Notes under the pieces: generated by a model
What the model saw: only the letters and a program-made list of their open reading frames with translations
What the model was told of the DNA's origin: nothing
The model's database searches: none
Assembly (NCBI RefSeq): GCF_023701485.1
Contig: NZ_JAMQBK010000046.1
Coordinates: forward strand, 62,001-126,000
DNA from: Aporhodopirellula aestuarii
Lineage (GTDB): Bacteria > Planctomycetota > Planctomycetia > Pirellulales > Pirellulaceae
Direction: 5' to 3'
Length of the DNA: 64,000 nt
Program-made: the position numbers and the translations under genes
Shown: piece by piece, positions 8,907-19,144 of the stretch
How the letters are laid out: each line of letters begins with the position of its first letter
How positions within the stretch are numbered: position 1 is the first letter of the stretch

Positions 8907-8999
8907 GACAGACGGTCCGTCCGAGATGGAAAAAAGGGATGCAGTCCTTCGCTGCGACGACGACTCGAAAAACTCGGCGACGCCGCGATTGCGAACAGA

Positions 9000-9392
9000 C
9001 TATCGGTTGGATTCAGGGGCCGGTTCATTCCATCGGGTTTCGACTTGGACGCCCGGTGAGTTCACGTTCACGCCGCGTTGGAGTGAGGCGTCGACAGCGG
9101 TATCCGGAGTCTTCACTTGAACGCCGTTGCCAGGAGCCACGTCCACATCAACATTGTCCGTACGGACGATGACGCCCTCGCCAGCCTTTCGCTTGACATC
9201 GACGCCAGGTGCCTGAACATCCACGCCGCCATCGCCGTCAATCTTCACGCTGCCGCTGCCCCAATTTAATTCAAAGCCATCAGTTTTCGCCTTCGACTCT
9301 GAACCGCCGCCATTGTCGCATCCGGTCAATCCGAATCCCAGCGAAGCGACACCAATGGTCAGTGCCGTAAAGATTAATTTCGTCAGACGCAT
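9000..9392 (-). CDS. Small repetitive lipoprotein
   Basis: A 130-residue exported lipoprotein of unknown function. The signal peptide ends in a clear lipobox, GLTGC (Cys at about residue 25), followed by a Gly/Ser linker. The mature part is a run of short alternating Val/Asp/Gly strands such as VDVQAPGVDVKRKAG, VDVDVAPGNGVQVKTP and GVNVNSPGVQVET. These recur every 10-15 residues, so a small beta-solenoid or beta-sheet ladder is plausible. The Asp-rich surface could bind cations, but that is only a guess. The gene sits 93 bases upstream of the ATP-grasp gene on the same strand. Confidence 0.7.
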   Translation of the reverse strand: MRLTKLIFTALTIGVASLGFGLTGCDNGGGSESKAKTDGFELNWGSGSVKIDGDGGVDVQAPGVDVKRKAGEGVIVRTDNVDVDVAPGNGVQVKTPDTAVDASLQRGVNVNSPGVQVETRWNEPAPESNR

Positions 9393-9568
9393 GGCTAAGT
9401 TTCCGTGAAGGTCGGGTAGGAAATGTAAGACAGATTTGGGCGTGAACAGGGTCGATTACGGCGTCGGCGGTCAGATCGCGACATCGTTGGTAGGATCGTT
9501 GGCAATCGTCTGCGTCTGCATTCGCAGCGAATAGGGCGGGAGCGACTTCGGACGGACCTCTCCACTGT

Positions 9569-9606
9569 GTTGAGTTTGTGACAGGTCGTTGAGTTTGCGA
9601 CAGGGC
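9569..9606. repeat. 19-bp tandem direct repeat, two copies
   Basis: Two adjacent 19-base units (9569-9587 and 9588-9606) differ at two positions; the shared core is gttgagtttg-gacagg. They lie between the stop of the methyltransferase gene and the start of the lipoprotein gene, both on the minus strand. They could be operator half-sites for the lipoprotein gene or a chance duplication. Confidence 0.5.
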
Positions 9607-9622
9607 GTCTCATTGTCCAGCT

Positions 9623-10351
9623 TCATTTTGCAGCGTATCCGACATAAACGGTACTGGGCAGCCATCGAGGCTTCTTCTTAAGGACGTTTCGAAAACCATA
9701 CGGCTTCATCACGACGCGAACCAGTGAGTCCGGCAAGAAGATCTCTTGAACACCAAACACCACGCAACCGCCCGGAGCCAAGTATGCTCGCGATTGGTCC
9801 AAAAACTCCCTCAGCACATCGGCTCCGTCATCCCCACCGTCCCACATTTGATCCCCGTCAACTTCGAGCCGGCGGGTGAGCTGTAATTCCTGTCCGGTGC
9901 GGGTCGGTACGTAGGGTGGGTTGAAATAGATGAAATCGTAGGCCGACTCCGCTGGGATGTCGGAAAACAGGTCGCTGACCCAGAAATGGGCGTCACTGTC
10001 GTTAAACCTGGCAACCTCTTGAGAACTATTTACGCGACTCGCGGAACAGTCAACTCCGTCTACCTTGATTCGTTCGGGGGGGTAACTCGCCGCTACCGAA
10101 AGGCTCACCAGCGCCCCTTGGCCGATTCCCATCTCCAATAGGCGGACGGGAGCCTCGCGATCGACTTGTTGAAGTAATTCACCGACCAAATCCTTCATCG
10201 TTCGCGACAGCAGCACGGTCGTCGGGTCGTATTGAACAGCGACACCGGAAGGCAAACGGACGCCAAAGACGGCTCGAATAAGAATCGGGTTGCGGCGCAG
10301 CATCCGAAGAATCGGTTGGACGATCGGATAGACCAGATGACTCAGTCGCAT
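9623..10351 (-). CDS. SAM-dependent methyltransferase, HemK/PrmC-like fold
   Basis: A 242-residue class I methyltransferase. The SAM-binding motif I is LLEMGIGQGALVSL (about residues 71-84), motif II acidic residue is in VDGVDCS, and FIYFNPPYVPT (about 140-150) is the NPPY motif of enzymes that methylate amide or exocyclic amino nitrogens (PrmC, N6-adenine and N2-guanine methyltransferases). It lacks the helical N-terminal domain of true PrmC, so the substrate is uncertain. The ATG at 10351 (MRLSHLVYP) was chosen over an in-frame upstream start at 10435 because the upstream part is Arg/Ser-rich and unlike the family. Confidence 0.75.
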   Translation of the reverse strand: MRLSHLVYPIVQPILRMLRRNPILIRAVFGVRLPSGVAVQYDPTTVLLSRTMKDLVGELLQQVDREAPVRLLEMGIGQGALVSLSVAASYPPERIKVDGVDCSASRVNSSQEVARFNDSDAHFWVSDLFSDIPAESAYDFIYFNPPYVPTRTGQELQLTRRLEVDGDQMWDGGDDGADVLREFLDQSRAYLAPGGCVVFGVQEIFLPDSLVRVVMKPYGFRNVLKKKPRWLPSTVYVGYAAK

Positions 10352-10692
10352 GTATAAGCTGCGATTCGGATGCGACCATGCTCTTCGCTCGCCGTCCGTC
10401 CGAGTCGACAAAACACACAGCCTCGAAAGAGACACTCCTCGAGCGGCTCATTGGGGAAACACTGCACACCCGTAGTGTATCAAATCACCGCCTAAGGTCT
10501 ATCTGGCGACGAGCTACGTCAAAGTCGTGAATTTGATATAACGGTTATCACTCACCTGCGACACGATGTCCGGTGGACGGACGTATCGACTCGGACCTCG
10601 CAACCGGACGCTCAAAATCGTTCGTGCGTTTCGGCGACATTCGGTCAATTCTCTTCTCATTTCCCCTCTCACCTCCCGCCCAGGCGTTTCGG

Positions 10693-13600
10693 ATGACACC
10701 GCCCGCGACCACATCGACCGCATCCTCGGCCGCCCCTTCGGCAACGGCGCAGTCTCGCGTCGTCCGGCTGAAAACGAATGATCCCGAATCCCTGTTGCCA
10801 CGTTTCGGTCTGACATCGTTCCGTCCGGGACAACGCGGAGTTGTCGATGCACTCGCGTCGGGCGAAGATTGCTTGTGCGTGATGCCGACCGGTGGCGGCA
10901 AAAGCCTGTGTTACCAATTGCCTGCGCTGGCGCGAGAAGGCACCACGATCGTGGTTTCACCGCTAATCGCGTTGATGAAGGACCAAGTCGACACGTTGGT
11001 GTCTCGGGGCATCCGCGCGAAATTGATCAACAGTTCGCTCTCTCAAGCCCAGCAAGAGTCCGTGATGGACGCGATGGCGCGGGGCGAACTCGATCTCGTG
11101 TACGTCGCCCCCGAACGGCTTCGAAACGGACTCTTTCTCGATGCCGTCGGGAAGGCCGACATCACCTTGCTCGCCGTCGATGAAGCCCACTGCGTCAGCG
11201 AATGGGGGCATGATTTTCGTCCCGACTACGCGCGTCTGGGTAAATTCCGCGATCGCTATTTGGGCGGCGTGCAGACGATCGCGCTGACGGCGACAGCGAC
11301 CCCCACGGTTCGCGATGACATTTGCGAACTGCTCAATCTCAAAGAACCTCGCGTGTTCGTGACGGGGTTCGCCAGGACCAACCTGAAATTCGGCGTCGAG
11401 TCGTGCAACAACGACGCTGCCAAACGCGACACGCTGCAAAAATACTTGCGCGGTCGCGACGGCACCGGAATCATCTATGCCGCGACGCGTAAGCGTTGTG
11501 AAGAGATCGCCGAGTGGTTGCCCGAAAAGACGGGGCGCAAAGTCGGTGCGTATCACGCCGGGCTGCATCCTGATGAAAGGCGTCGCATTCAAGAATCGTT
11601 CATGAAGGGCGAGTTATCGGCGATCGTGGCGACGAACGCGTTCGGGATGGGGATCGATAAATCGGACATCCGTTTCGTCGTCCACTTCAACATCCCCGGC
11701 TCGTTGGAAGCCTATTACCAAGAGGCCGGCCGCGCGGGACGTGACGGCGAGATGAGCGATTGCCTGTTACTGTTTGCGTATTTCGATCGCCAGATTCAGG
11801 AGTTCTTCATAGAGAACCGGTATCCTTCCAAGGAGACCGTCAAGAAGGTTTATGAGTTCTTGCTGTCGCGCGAGGAGGATCCGATCGAGTTAACGCTCGA
11901 CCAACTGCGCACCGCTATCGAACTGCGTGACGGCACTGAGGCGATTAGCACATCAGAAACACTGCTCGCGCGCGCCGGAGTATTAAAACGGCTCGACGCC
12001 GGATCGAACCAAGCCATCGTCAGGATCGACAGCGACGCTCCGACCATGTTGGATTTTCTGCCTCGCGAAGCCAAGATCAAACGGCGGGTGATGTCGGCCG
12101 TTGAAAAAGTCGTCGGTGATCGAAGAGGCGAAGACGTTTACGTGCGCCCCGACACGCTTGCGAAGCTCGCCGACATGGATCGAGCAAAAGTAACGACGCA
12201 GCTCCGCGAACTGACCAAACTGCGCGCGTTCGATTACGTGCCTCCGTTTCGTGGGCGGGCCGTTCATATCACGCGTCGCGATCTCCGCTTCGAACAATTG
12301 TCCATCGACTTTGAAGAACTCGCCCGTCGCAAAGCCGCGGAGTACGAAAAACTCGAAGCGGTGATTCAGTTCGCCCGAGCTCCGGCATGTCGACAACGCG
12401 TCATCTTGGATTACTTTGGCGACCCTAACGCGGCCGACTGCACACGCTGCGACCGCTGCGATCCGGTCGGCGGAAAACTAATACGCGATGGGAACTGGAC
12501 GGGTGGGAACACGGGTACCGCGCACGTGCCGACGCCTTCCACCTCGATCGCTCATCCCGACATCGATGAACGTGTTTTGCTCACCGGCGTTCGCGTGGTG
12601 CTGTCGGGAGTCGTTCGAACACACGGCCGGCTGGGCAAAAACTTGATCGCCCAGATGCTCGCTGGTTCCAAGAACAAACGCGTGACGCAGTTGCGCCTCG
12701 ACCGGCTCAGCACATACGGCATGTTGACCGGAATGACGCAAACCGAATTAGCGGACGTCATGGATTCGTTACTTTCCGCCGGTCTGCTCGAACAGAAAGA
12801 GATCAGCGAGCGTCGACCAACCGTTCACATGACCGAACCCGGTCGCCGAGTGATGAACCGCCTCGACCCGCTGCCGGCCGCCTTTCAACTGAAGCACCGA
12901 TTGGCGAAGAAGCTCGCAAAGGCGGCATCGAAAATCGAATCGGGAGATGTCGCCGATGACGACTCCGTTGACTACGCGCCCGCGACAACATCGCCGACAC
13001 CAGATGCGTCAACCTCCGCTCAAACGTCTGCGCCGGTTGCTGATCCATCGCGGACGCGGGAACCCCAACGCAACGCCACTCCCTCGACGCCCGCACCGCC
13101 AAATTCCGCGACGCACCAATCATTCGAGGAACCAGTTCAACCGGTCGCGTCCGCCGTTTCCCCAGCAACGAACGCCTCTCCGGACGCGTCTCCAGATAAA
13201 CCCAGTTCCCTCGGCGGAATCGATCTCAAGAGCATCATTGCCGAGGATCCGGAACAGATTTTGATTCGCGAGCTGACCGATCGGATCAAGCGTTTCCGGC
13301 GGAAACGTTCTGCGGCCCTCGGGGTCTCGCCGCATCAAATTTTGAGCGGTTCGACGATCGAACGACTCGCACAAAGTCGTCCCGCCAACGCGACGCAGCT
13401 TGAAAGCGTGTCTGGAATCAGTGATGAGTTCATGGAAGCGTACGGGAGCGATCTGTTGGAGCTGATCGCGACCACGATGTCGCAACACGAAATTGACTAT
13501 CCGCATTTACCTCCTGCGCCTTCTCAACCGGACTTGCCCACGGCTTCCATATTACCCGATCCCGGCGAAGTGGAACTCGTGCTCGACGCGGACGGCTCGG

Positions 13601-13890
13601 CCGGTGTCGAACAACATGTACGCAACGTTGAACCGGAACCCACCGGCGAAGAGTCCTCCGTCGACGATGCCTCGATCCGCGCCGATCAACAAGCGTGGCG
13701 AACGGATTATTGGACATGGCGATTGTGTCGCGATGGTTACACCCTCGAACAGATCGCGGAGATTCGCGGCGTTAGCGTGGAGGGGTTGATGGCGCACCTC
13801 GTGGCCGCCGCTCGCGCCGGTCACACCGTCGATCCGGCTTGGGGCGGCACGCCAGATCGCGAAGCAAAACTGCGACGAATTCTGGCCTGA
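10693..13890 (+). CDS. recQ: RecQ family ATP-dependent DNA helicase, long form
   Basis: A 3'-5' DNA helicase for recombination and replication-fork repair. The core has Walker A MPTGGGKS (about residue 64-71), the DEAH box VDEAHCVSEWGHDFRPDY (about 162), motif III ALTATATPTV, and motif VI EAGRAGRDG. A zinc-binding cluster follows (ACRQRVILDYFG then CTRCDRC, about 565-592), then an RQC winged helix (about 620-725) and an HRDC domain (about 855-926, HQILSGSTIERLAQ). Two features exceed the usual 600-700 residues: a Pro/Ser/Thr-rich linker (about 755-845) and a C-terminal tail ending in a helix-turn-helix-like segment (DGYTLEQIAEIRGVSVEGL, about 1015-1033). ATG 10693 is preferred; the frame is open 40 codons further upstream. 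Confidence 0.9.
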   Translation: MTPPATTSTASSAAPSATAQSRVVRLKTNDPESLLPRFGLTSFRPGQRGVVDALASGEDCLCVMPTGGGKSLCYQLPALAREGTTIVVSPLIALMKDQVDTLVSRGIRAKLINSSLSQAQQESVMDAMARGELDLVYVAPERLRNGLFLDAVGKADITLLAVDEAHCVSEWGHDFRPDYARLGKFRDRYLGGVQTIALTATATPTVRDDICELLNLKEPRVFVTGFARTNLKFGVESCNNDAAKRDTLQKYLRGRDGTGIIYAATRKRCEEIAEWLPEKTGRKVGAYHAGLHPDERRRIQESFMKGELSAIVATNAFGMGIDKSDIRFVVHFNIPGSLEAYYQEAGRAGRDGEMSDCLLLFAYFDRQIQEFFIENRYPSKETVKKVYEFLLSREEDPIELTLDQLRTAIELRDGTEAISTSETLLARAGVLKRLDAGSNQAIVRIDSDAPTMLDFLPREAKIKRRVMSAVEKVVGDRRGEDVYVRPDTLAKLADMDRAKVTTQLRELTKLRAFDYVPPFRGRAVHITRRDLRFEQLSIDFEELARRKAAEYEKLEAVIQFARAPACRQRVILDYFGDPNAADCTRCDRCDPVGGKLIRDGNWTGGNTGTAHVPTPSTSIAHPDIDERVLLTGVRVVLSGVVRTHGRLGKNLIAQMLAGSKNKRVTQLRLDRLSTYGMLTGMTQTELADVMDSLLSAGLLEQKEISERRPTVHMTEPGRRVMNRLDPLPAAFQLKHRLAKKLAKAASKIESGDVADDDSVDYAPATTSPTPDASTSAQTSAPVADPSRTREPQRNATPSTPAPPNSATHQSFEEPVQPVASAVSPATNASPDASPDKPSSLGGIDLKSIIAEDPEQILIRELTDRIKRFRRKRSAALGVSPHQILSGSTIERLAQSRPANATQLESVSGISDEFMEAYGSDLLELIATTMSQHEIDYPHLPPAPSQPDLPTASILPDPGEVELVLDADGSAGVEQHVRNVEPEPTGEESSVDDASIRADQQAWRTDYWTWRLCRDGYTLEQIAEIRGVSVEGLMAHLVAAARAGHTVDPAWGGTPDREAKLRRILA

Positions 13891-14090
13891 TTTCCAACTC
13901 GTTGCCGCATCACGCTGGCGTGTTTCCTAGAATTCGACTTCGGTTTTTTCGGGGATCGTAAGCCGCCGTGCCGATCGCCGCGTCCACCGACCTACGATGG
14001 ACACCCCCATTCAGTTACAATCAATCTCACAGGCAGCGTGCAACGCGAAGTTGAATCAACCATACGCAGTACAAAGAAAGGCGGGTAGCA

Positions 14091-17000
14091 GTGCGAATTA
14101 TCTACAAACTGCTACTAGCTACACTTTTACCTGCGGCACTGATCTGGACCGTTGGCAACTACGCGGCCAGTGTGGGTCAACAAAGCCTGCAAACCGCGAT
14201 TGAAAAAACATCGCGGACGCGCGCGGTCGCCGTGATGGACGAGATCGACCGAATCGTCCAATCGCGTTTTATCCAGTGGAAGGCTTACACCCGCAGCGAT
14301 CTAGTCCAGCAAACGCTCGCTGACTCCAACGCCGAGTTTCTGGAGTTTGATGATATCGAAGCGATCATTGACCAGCGTGAAAGCAAATGGCTGGAAACTC
14401 CTCCCGATGTACTCACATCGTTCATGAGGTCGATGACACACAATCGGGTCGCGAGGGATTTACGCTCGCTGGTGAACAAACTCAGCGAAGGTAGCGGCTA
14501 CACGATCTTTGGCGAAGTGTTCATCACGAATCGGTTTGGGGCGAACGTCGCGGCGTCCAACCGAACGTCCGACTATCGCCAGAACGATGAAGCATGGTGG
14601 CAAGACGCGGTTCGCGATGGTACTTCGATCAGCGACGTGAATTTTGATGACAGCGCAGACATCTATTCGATCGATCTGGCCATTCGCATCGATAACAGCG
14701 AGGGCGAGTTACTGGGCGTCTTAAAAGCGGTGATGAACATCCGCGAAGTCTTCAGTGTGGTCGATCGCCGGGCGGACAAATTCGGCGAAGGCGAACGATT
14801 ACTGCTACTCGACAGCCAAGGTCACGTCCTTCACATCGGACACCAATCGCCTATCCCGATGAGTGACGCCTCGGAGTACCTCGCCAACGTGGATCTCAAC
14901 GACGAACTACCCTTTGCCACCACATACCGGGTGGATCAGGAGACCGGTGAGAAGTACCTGGTTGCGTTAGCGATGTCTCAAGGATACGGCGACTTAGAAG
15001 GGCTCGGCTGGGTAATCGTCAGCGAAACACAAGAATCGTTGGCGTTCGCGCCCGTCATTGATCTGAGACGGAGGCTGCGTTGGTTTTCCTTGACAGCCAC
15101 GATCATGGCGGCTCTCGCCGGAGGGCTGATCGCGTGGTCGCTTTCACGACGGATCGGCCGGCTGACCGAAGCGACCGTTGCCATCGCAAGTGGCGATCTC
15201 GACACCCGCGTTCTCGACGGCGGCCACGACGAAATCACCAAACTCGCCAATCATTTCAATCGAATGAGCGAGCAGTTGCAGGAAACCCAGACTCAATTAG
15301 TCGCCGCCCGCGATGACGCCTTTGAAGCCAACCAAGCCAAGAGCGCGTTCCTGGCGAACATGAGTCATGAGATTCGCACGCCGATGAACGGCATCATCGG
15401 CATGAGCGAATTGCTCAGCGACACAGCGTTGGCCCACGAGCAGCGCGAGTATCTCGGGATGGTACGCAGTTCGGCCGATTCGCTGTTGCGGTTGATCAAC
15501 GACATCTTGGATTTTTCGAAGATCGAAGCGGGCAAGATGGAGCTGGAAGTCATCCCGTTCGACTTGCGTGAATGCGTCGAAACGACCGCCCGATCGCTGA
15601 GCCTAAGGGCGACCGACAAGGGGCTGGAAATGGCGTGTCGCATCGACCCTGAAATCCCGCAATGGGTGCAGGGCGATCCTGGACGACTCCGACAAATCAT
15701 TATCAACCTCGCCGGCAACGCGATGAAATTTACCGAACACGGCGAAGTTGTCATTTCGGTCGAAAAGGATGCGGAGACGCAAGAAAGCGTGGAGCTCCAT
15801 TTCAAGGTTCGTGATACCGGCATCGGGATTCCGCCCGAGAGTTTGGCGAAAGTGTTCGATTCGTTTGCGCAAGTCGATTCGTCGACGACGCGAAAATACG
15901 GCGGCACGGGACTGGGGCTCACGATTTCGTCGCAACTCGTTGGCCTGATGGGCGGGCGGATTTGGGCGGAGAGCGATCTCGGCGTCGGAACGACGTTTCA
16001 TTTCACGGTGCCGCTGGGTATATCGAGCGCCGCACCGCCTCCCACTCCCACCGAACTCGAAGCCCTGGTCGGCATGTCGGTTTTGGTAGTCGACGACAAT
16101 GAGACGAATCAACAAATCTTTCGCGAGATATTGAAATCCTGGAAGCTGTGTCCGACCTGTGTCTCCGATGGACAAAGCGCGCTTGCCGAACTCCGCCGTG
16201 TCGCCGGAGCGGCCCCAAACGAACACAATAAACTGCCCTGCACCTCCCCTTCGTCGTCACCCTATGAGCTGGTTTTATTGGACTGCATGATGCCAAACAT
16301 GGATGGGTTCATGGTTACTCAAGAGATGCGAGATGACCCCGATTTAGCCGATATCGATGTGATCATGATCTCATCGGCAGGCGGCGGTGACGACTCTCGG
16401 CGATGCAGGGAACTCGGGATCGCGCGTTACATGACCAAACCGGTGGTACAATCGGAACTGCTCGAAACGGTCTTGCAGATCAAGCATCAACACCGACGGC
16501 CGCCCGCCGAGGTGGCTCCCTCAACCCTCGCCACCGCGGCGTCCTCGCTGAATGTTTTGCTAGTCGAGGACAGCTACATTAACCAAAGAGTGGCGATCGG
16601 ATTGCTCGAGCGATTCGGGCATCGTGTGCAGACTGCTGAAAACGGACAGCTCGGCGTGGACGCCTGGCGAGACGGCGATTTTGACGTGATCCTGATGGAT
16701 TGGCAAATGCCCGTGATGGACGGCACGGAAGCCACCTCGCTTATCCGTTCCGAAGAACAGAATACGGGTCAGCACATCCCAATCATCGCCATGACCGCAG
16801 CGGCAATGAAAGGTGACCGCGAGATGTGTTTGGAGGCGGGCATGGACGACTATTTGAGCAAGCCAATCGACCCGGAATTGCTATCTGAGACATTGTCGCG
16901 TCTCGTTCCATCTCGATCGGATGCCCCCCATCAGCCAAAATCGCAAGCGAGCATGTCCGATGACGGATACATGCCAAATCAAACCAAGGAGAGCACTGTG

Positions 17001-17372
17001 AACCATGAGAATGAAGGATCCACCGATCGGGGTGCGATCAGCATCGAAGCCGCCCGCGCCCAAATGGGCGGTTGTAACGATTCGATGTTGATGGAACTCG
17101 CCAAAGCCTTGATCACAGAAGCTGAGTCGAAGCAAAAAGAAATCGGCGATGCGATCGAACAACAGGATACCGAGCGGGCAGGTCGTGCCGCTCATACGCT
17201 CAAAGGCGCAGCCGCATTGTTCGAAGCGTCGACTCTCGTCGAACAATTGCAAGAAGTGGAAGCCGCTGCTCGCGAGCAGAACCTGCCACGAGCCACTGAG
17301 CTGTTGCCACAGATCCAAGAGTTGACTGACGAGATGATTAGGCAGCTCCAAGAATTTTGTGGCAATGCCTGA
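14091..17372 (+). CDS. Hybrid sensor histidine kinase with two receivers and Hpt
   Basis: A 1093-residue inner-membrane multistep phosphorelay kinase. Order: first membrane helix (about 5-28), a periplasmic dCache-like sensor (about 30-325), second membrane helix (about 335-352), HAMP (about 352-403), HisKA with [20 protein letters not shown] (His near 426), HATPase with NAMKFTEHG (N-box), [12 protein letters not shown] (G1) and [10 protein letters not shown] (G2), receiver 1 ([12 protein letters not shown]; Asp in [12 protein letters not shown] near 728), receiver 2 ([11 protein letters not shown]; Asp in [12 protein letters not shown] near 867) and Hpt ([11 protein letters not shown], His near 1036). 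All phospho-sites are intact. It starts at GTG with an AAAGG upstream. No response regulator with an output domain is next to it, so the final partner is encoded elsewhere. Confidence 0.92.
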   Translation: MRIIYKLLLATLLPAALIWTVGNYAASVGQQSLQTAIEKTSRTRAVAVMDEIDRIVQSRFIQWKAYTRSDLVQQTLADSNAEFLEFDDIEAIIDQRESKWLETPPDVLTSFMRSMTHNRVARDLRSLVNKLSEGSGYTIFGEVFITNRFGANVAASNRTSDYRQNDEAWWQDAVRDGTSISDVNFDDSADIYSIDLAIRIDNSEGELLGVLKAVMNIREVFSVVDRRADKFGEGERLLLLDSQGHVLHIGHQSPIPMSDASEYLANVDLNDELPFATTYRVDQETGEKYLVALAMSQGYGDLEGLGWVIVSETQESLAFAPVIDLRRRLRWFSLTATIMAALAGGLIAWSLSRRIGRLTEATVAIASGDLDTRVLDGGHDEITKLANHFNRMSEQLQETQTQLVAARDDAFEANQAKSAFLANMSHEIRTPMNGIIGMSELLSDTALAHEQREYLGMVRSSADSLLRLINDILDFSKIEAGKMELEVIPFDLRECVETTARSLSLRATDKGLEMACRIDPEIPQWVQGDPGRLRQIIINLAGNAMKFTEHGEVVISVEKDAETQESVELHFKVRDTGIGIPPESLAKVFDSFAQVDSSTTRKYGGTGLGLTISSQLVGLMGGRIWAESDLGVGTTFHFTVPLGISSAAPPPTPTELEALVGMSVLVVDDNETNQQIFREILKSWKLCPTCVSDGQSALAELRRVAGAAPNEHNKLPCTSPSSSPYELVLLDCMMPNMDGFMVTQEMRDDPDLADIDVIMISSAGGGDDSRRCRELGIARYMTKPVVQSELLETVLQIKHQHRRPPAEVAPSTLATAASSLNVLLVEDSYINQRVAIGLLERFGHRVQTAENGQLGVDAWRDGDFDVILMDWQMPVMDGTEATSLIRSEEQNTGQHIPIIAMTAAAMKGDREMCLEAGMDDYLSKPIDPELLSETLSRLVPSRSDAPHQPKSQASMSDDGYMPNQTKESTVNHENEGSTDRGAISIEAARAQMGGCNDSMLMELAKALITEAESKQKEIGDAIEQQDTERAGRAAHTLKGAAALFEASTLVEQLQEVEAAAREQNLPRATELLPQIQELTDEMIRQLQEFCGNA

Positions 17373-17562
17373 GGCTTTGCTGCACTCACTCTCGGGACGG
17401 CCCCCGACAACCTGCGTCATTTCGTAATGGCGCTTTAGAGGCAGGGCGCGAGTTCTCTAGTTTCCCCAACGCCAACGTTCAGGTCAAACGAATCCTCACG
17501 CTCGAACTTTGCGCCGGTTCGGGCGAAGGCGGCGAACTCAATCCAAGTAGCCCACCGCGGGT

Positions 17563-18072
17563 TTAGACGACCGGTAACCCGGTAGGACGTCGACTGCGGA
17601 TGGAGTCTTGTTTGCGACGCCCGGCTTGTTCGAATTGGGGGCCGAAAAGTGCGTCGGCATACTCATCAATCTGTTCGGGCGTTTCAAAATATCGCTCGTA
17701 ACACCAATCGTCGTCGAACTCGCAATTGTCGGTCGTGTATTCGCGACAAATCTCGGGACGGGTTTCATAGATCCCGCAGCGGTAATCCTCTTGCAAGTGC
17801 TTGCAGGTGGTGTGGACGAGCAGGTACCACGTGTCTTCATCGACGAAAACTGTCGCGCGGTCATGCAACAGATACCAGCGGATAAAATCGAAGTCTTTGC
17901 GTGCCACAGGTTCGTCGATCGGCAGGGCGAAGTATTGACAGCACTTGGCCGTACAGTGGTCGCAGAGATTTTCGCCTTTGGGTAAATCGGCGCGACGTCG
18001 AACGCGACTACGGACGGCTTCAGGGGTCGGATCCGGTAGACGTTTCGATTTGGGTTTGGGTTTGGTCGTCAT
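17563..18072 (-). CDS. YkgJ-type cysteine-cluster (Fe-S) protein
   Basis: A 169-residue protein of the YkgJ/UPF0153 family (PF03692), thought to bind an iron-sulfur or zinc cluster. The key cysteines are in CDHCTAKCCQYFALPID, TTCKHLQEDYRCGIYETRP and EICREYTTDNCEFDDDWC. RCGIYETRPEICREY is the family signature. The N-terminal 35 residues are basic (KPKPKSKR). Function is not established for the family. ATG at 18072 was chosen over an in-frame start at 18201 because that extension has no family similarity and would lie in the promoter region shared with the divergent purU. Confidence 0.8.
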   Translation of the reverse strand: MTTKPKPKSKRLPDPTPEAVRSRVRRRADLPKGENLCDHCTAKCCQYFALPIDEPVARKDFDFIRWYLLHDRATVFVDEDTWYLLVHTTCKHLQEDYRCGIYETRPEICREYTTDNCEFDDDWCYERYFETPEQIDEYADALFGPQFEQAGRRKQDSIRSRRPTGLPVV

Positions 18073-18237
18073 GGAAGCTGGTGTTGGGCCGGTCGCCAGG
18101 AGAATGCCGCCGAGAATGACGGGGTGGCAGTGTGAATTGATGCGGTGGTAGAGTACGCTCTGAAAACGTGCATTCTGACTGTCACGACCTGCAACGTCCA
18201 CCCGCTCGTCTCAACTCTTAACGTTTAATCTGCCGCC

Positions 18238-19113
18238 ATGGAAGTCGTCATTACCGCCCTCGGTCCCGACCACACCGGGTTGGCCGATCCGATCATTCAC
18301 CATCTCACCGGTCGTGGGGCACGGATCGCGGAAATCCAAATGTATGACCATGACGAGCGGTCTTTGTTCTCGATGTTGTGCCGAATCGAATTTGATGACC
18401 TGCCCACCAAAAGCGGTCAGGTTTCGCTGAGCCAGCTGAAAGAGGAGATGCGTCAAATCGGAGAACACACGGGATTGTCGATCCGTGTTTGGAGCCCCAA
18501 CGCCCGGGCGGGACGTCCACGAATCGGCGTAGCCTGCACGTACGTCGAAGACACTCCTCGCGCGGTGCTACAGGCGGTCGTCGACGGAGTGATCGGTGCG
18601 GACGTGCCCGTGGTGATCTCAAACCGCAAAAAACTCGCTCCGCTGGCCGCTGAATTTGGTGCCGAGTTTCGAATGATCGGAGACGAGCAAGGCTCCGCCG
18701 ACAACGCGAAGTTGGTCGAAATTCTGGATGAGTTTGAAATCGACTACCTCGTCCTCGCCCGCTACATGCGGGTATTACCGGCCGAGGTCTGTTGGCAATT
18801 CGCGGGCGGTCGGATCATCAATTTGCATCACGGATTGTTGCCGGGATTCCCAGGTTTTCGGCCTTACCATGACGCACACAACGCACGCATGTTGACCTTT
18901 GGTGCGACCTGCCACTTCATCATTCCGGAACTCGACGCCGGCAATCAAACAATCAACCAACGGACATTTTCGGTGGCCCCGGGCACCCCGATTGAAAAGA
19001 TCATCGCCGAGGGCGAACGTGACAATGAGCCAAAGTGTTTGGTGGAAGGCGTCCGCCGCGTAGTCGATCAAGAAATCCAGCTTCACTTCCATCGCGTCGT
19101 ACCGCGGAAGTAA
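18238..19113 (+). CDS. purU: Formyltetrahydrofolate deformylase (PurU)
   Basis: Hydrolyses 10-formyl-tetrahydrofolate to formate and tetrahydrofolate, balancing one-carbon pools. Residues 1-85 form an ACT domain (VVITALGPDHTGLADPII). From about 95 a formyltransferase-type domain follows: PRIGVACTYVEDTPRAVLQA, ADVPVVISNR, then INLHHGLLPGFPGFRPYHDA near 194 and the catalytic Asp in ELDAGNQTINQ. The usual HHSFLP loop reads HHGLLP here, a mild change beside the catalytic His. Length (291) is normal. It is divergent from the YkgJ-type gene with a 165-base gap and converges on MoxR. Confidence 0.85.
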   Translation: MEVVITALGPDHTGLADPIIHHLTGRGARIAEIQMYDHDERSLFSMLCRIEFDDLPTKSGQVSLSQLKEEMRQIGEHTGLSIRVWSPNARAGRPRIGVACTYVEDTPRAVLQAVVDGVIGADVPVVISNRKKLAPLAAEFGAEFRMIGDEQGSADNAKLVEILDEFEIDYLVLARYMRVLPAEVCWQFAGGRIINLHHGLLPGFPGFRPYHDAHNARMLTFGATCHFIIPELDAGNQTINQRTFSVAPGTPIEKIIAEGERDNEPKCLVEGVRRVVDQEIQLHFHRVVPRK

Positions 19114-19144
19114 CTCGCGTAAACCGGCTCACCTCGCAGGCGCG

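Noticed and set aside
9395-9665. Two overlapping small frames between the methyltransferase and lipoprotein genes
   Set aside because: Arg/Ser-rich composition and overlap with the tandem repeat; no coding character.
10573-10692. N-terminal extension of RecQ
   Set aside because: Forty residues without family similarity; ATG 10693 gives a normal start.
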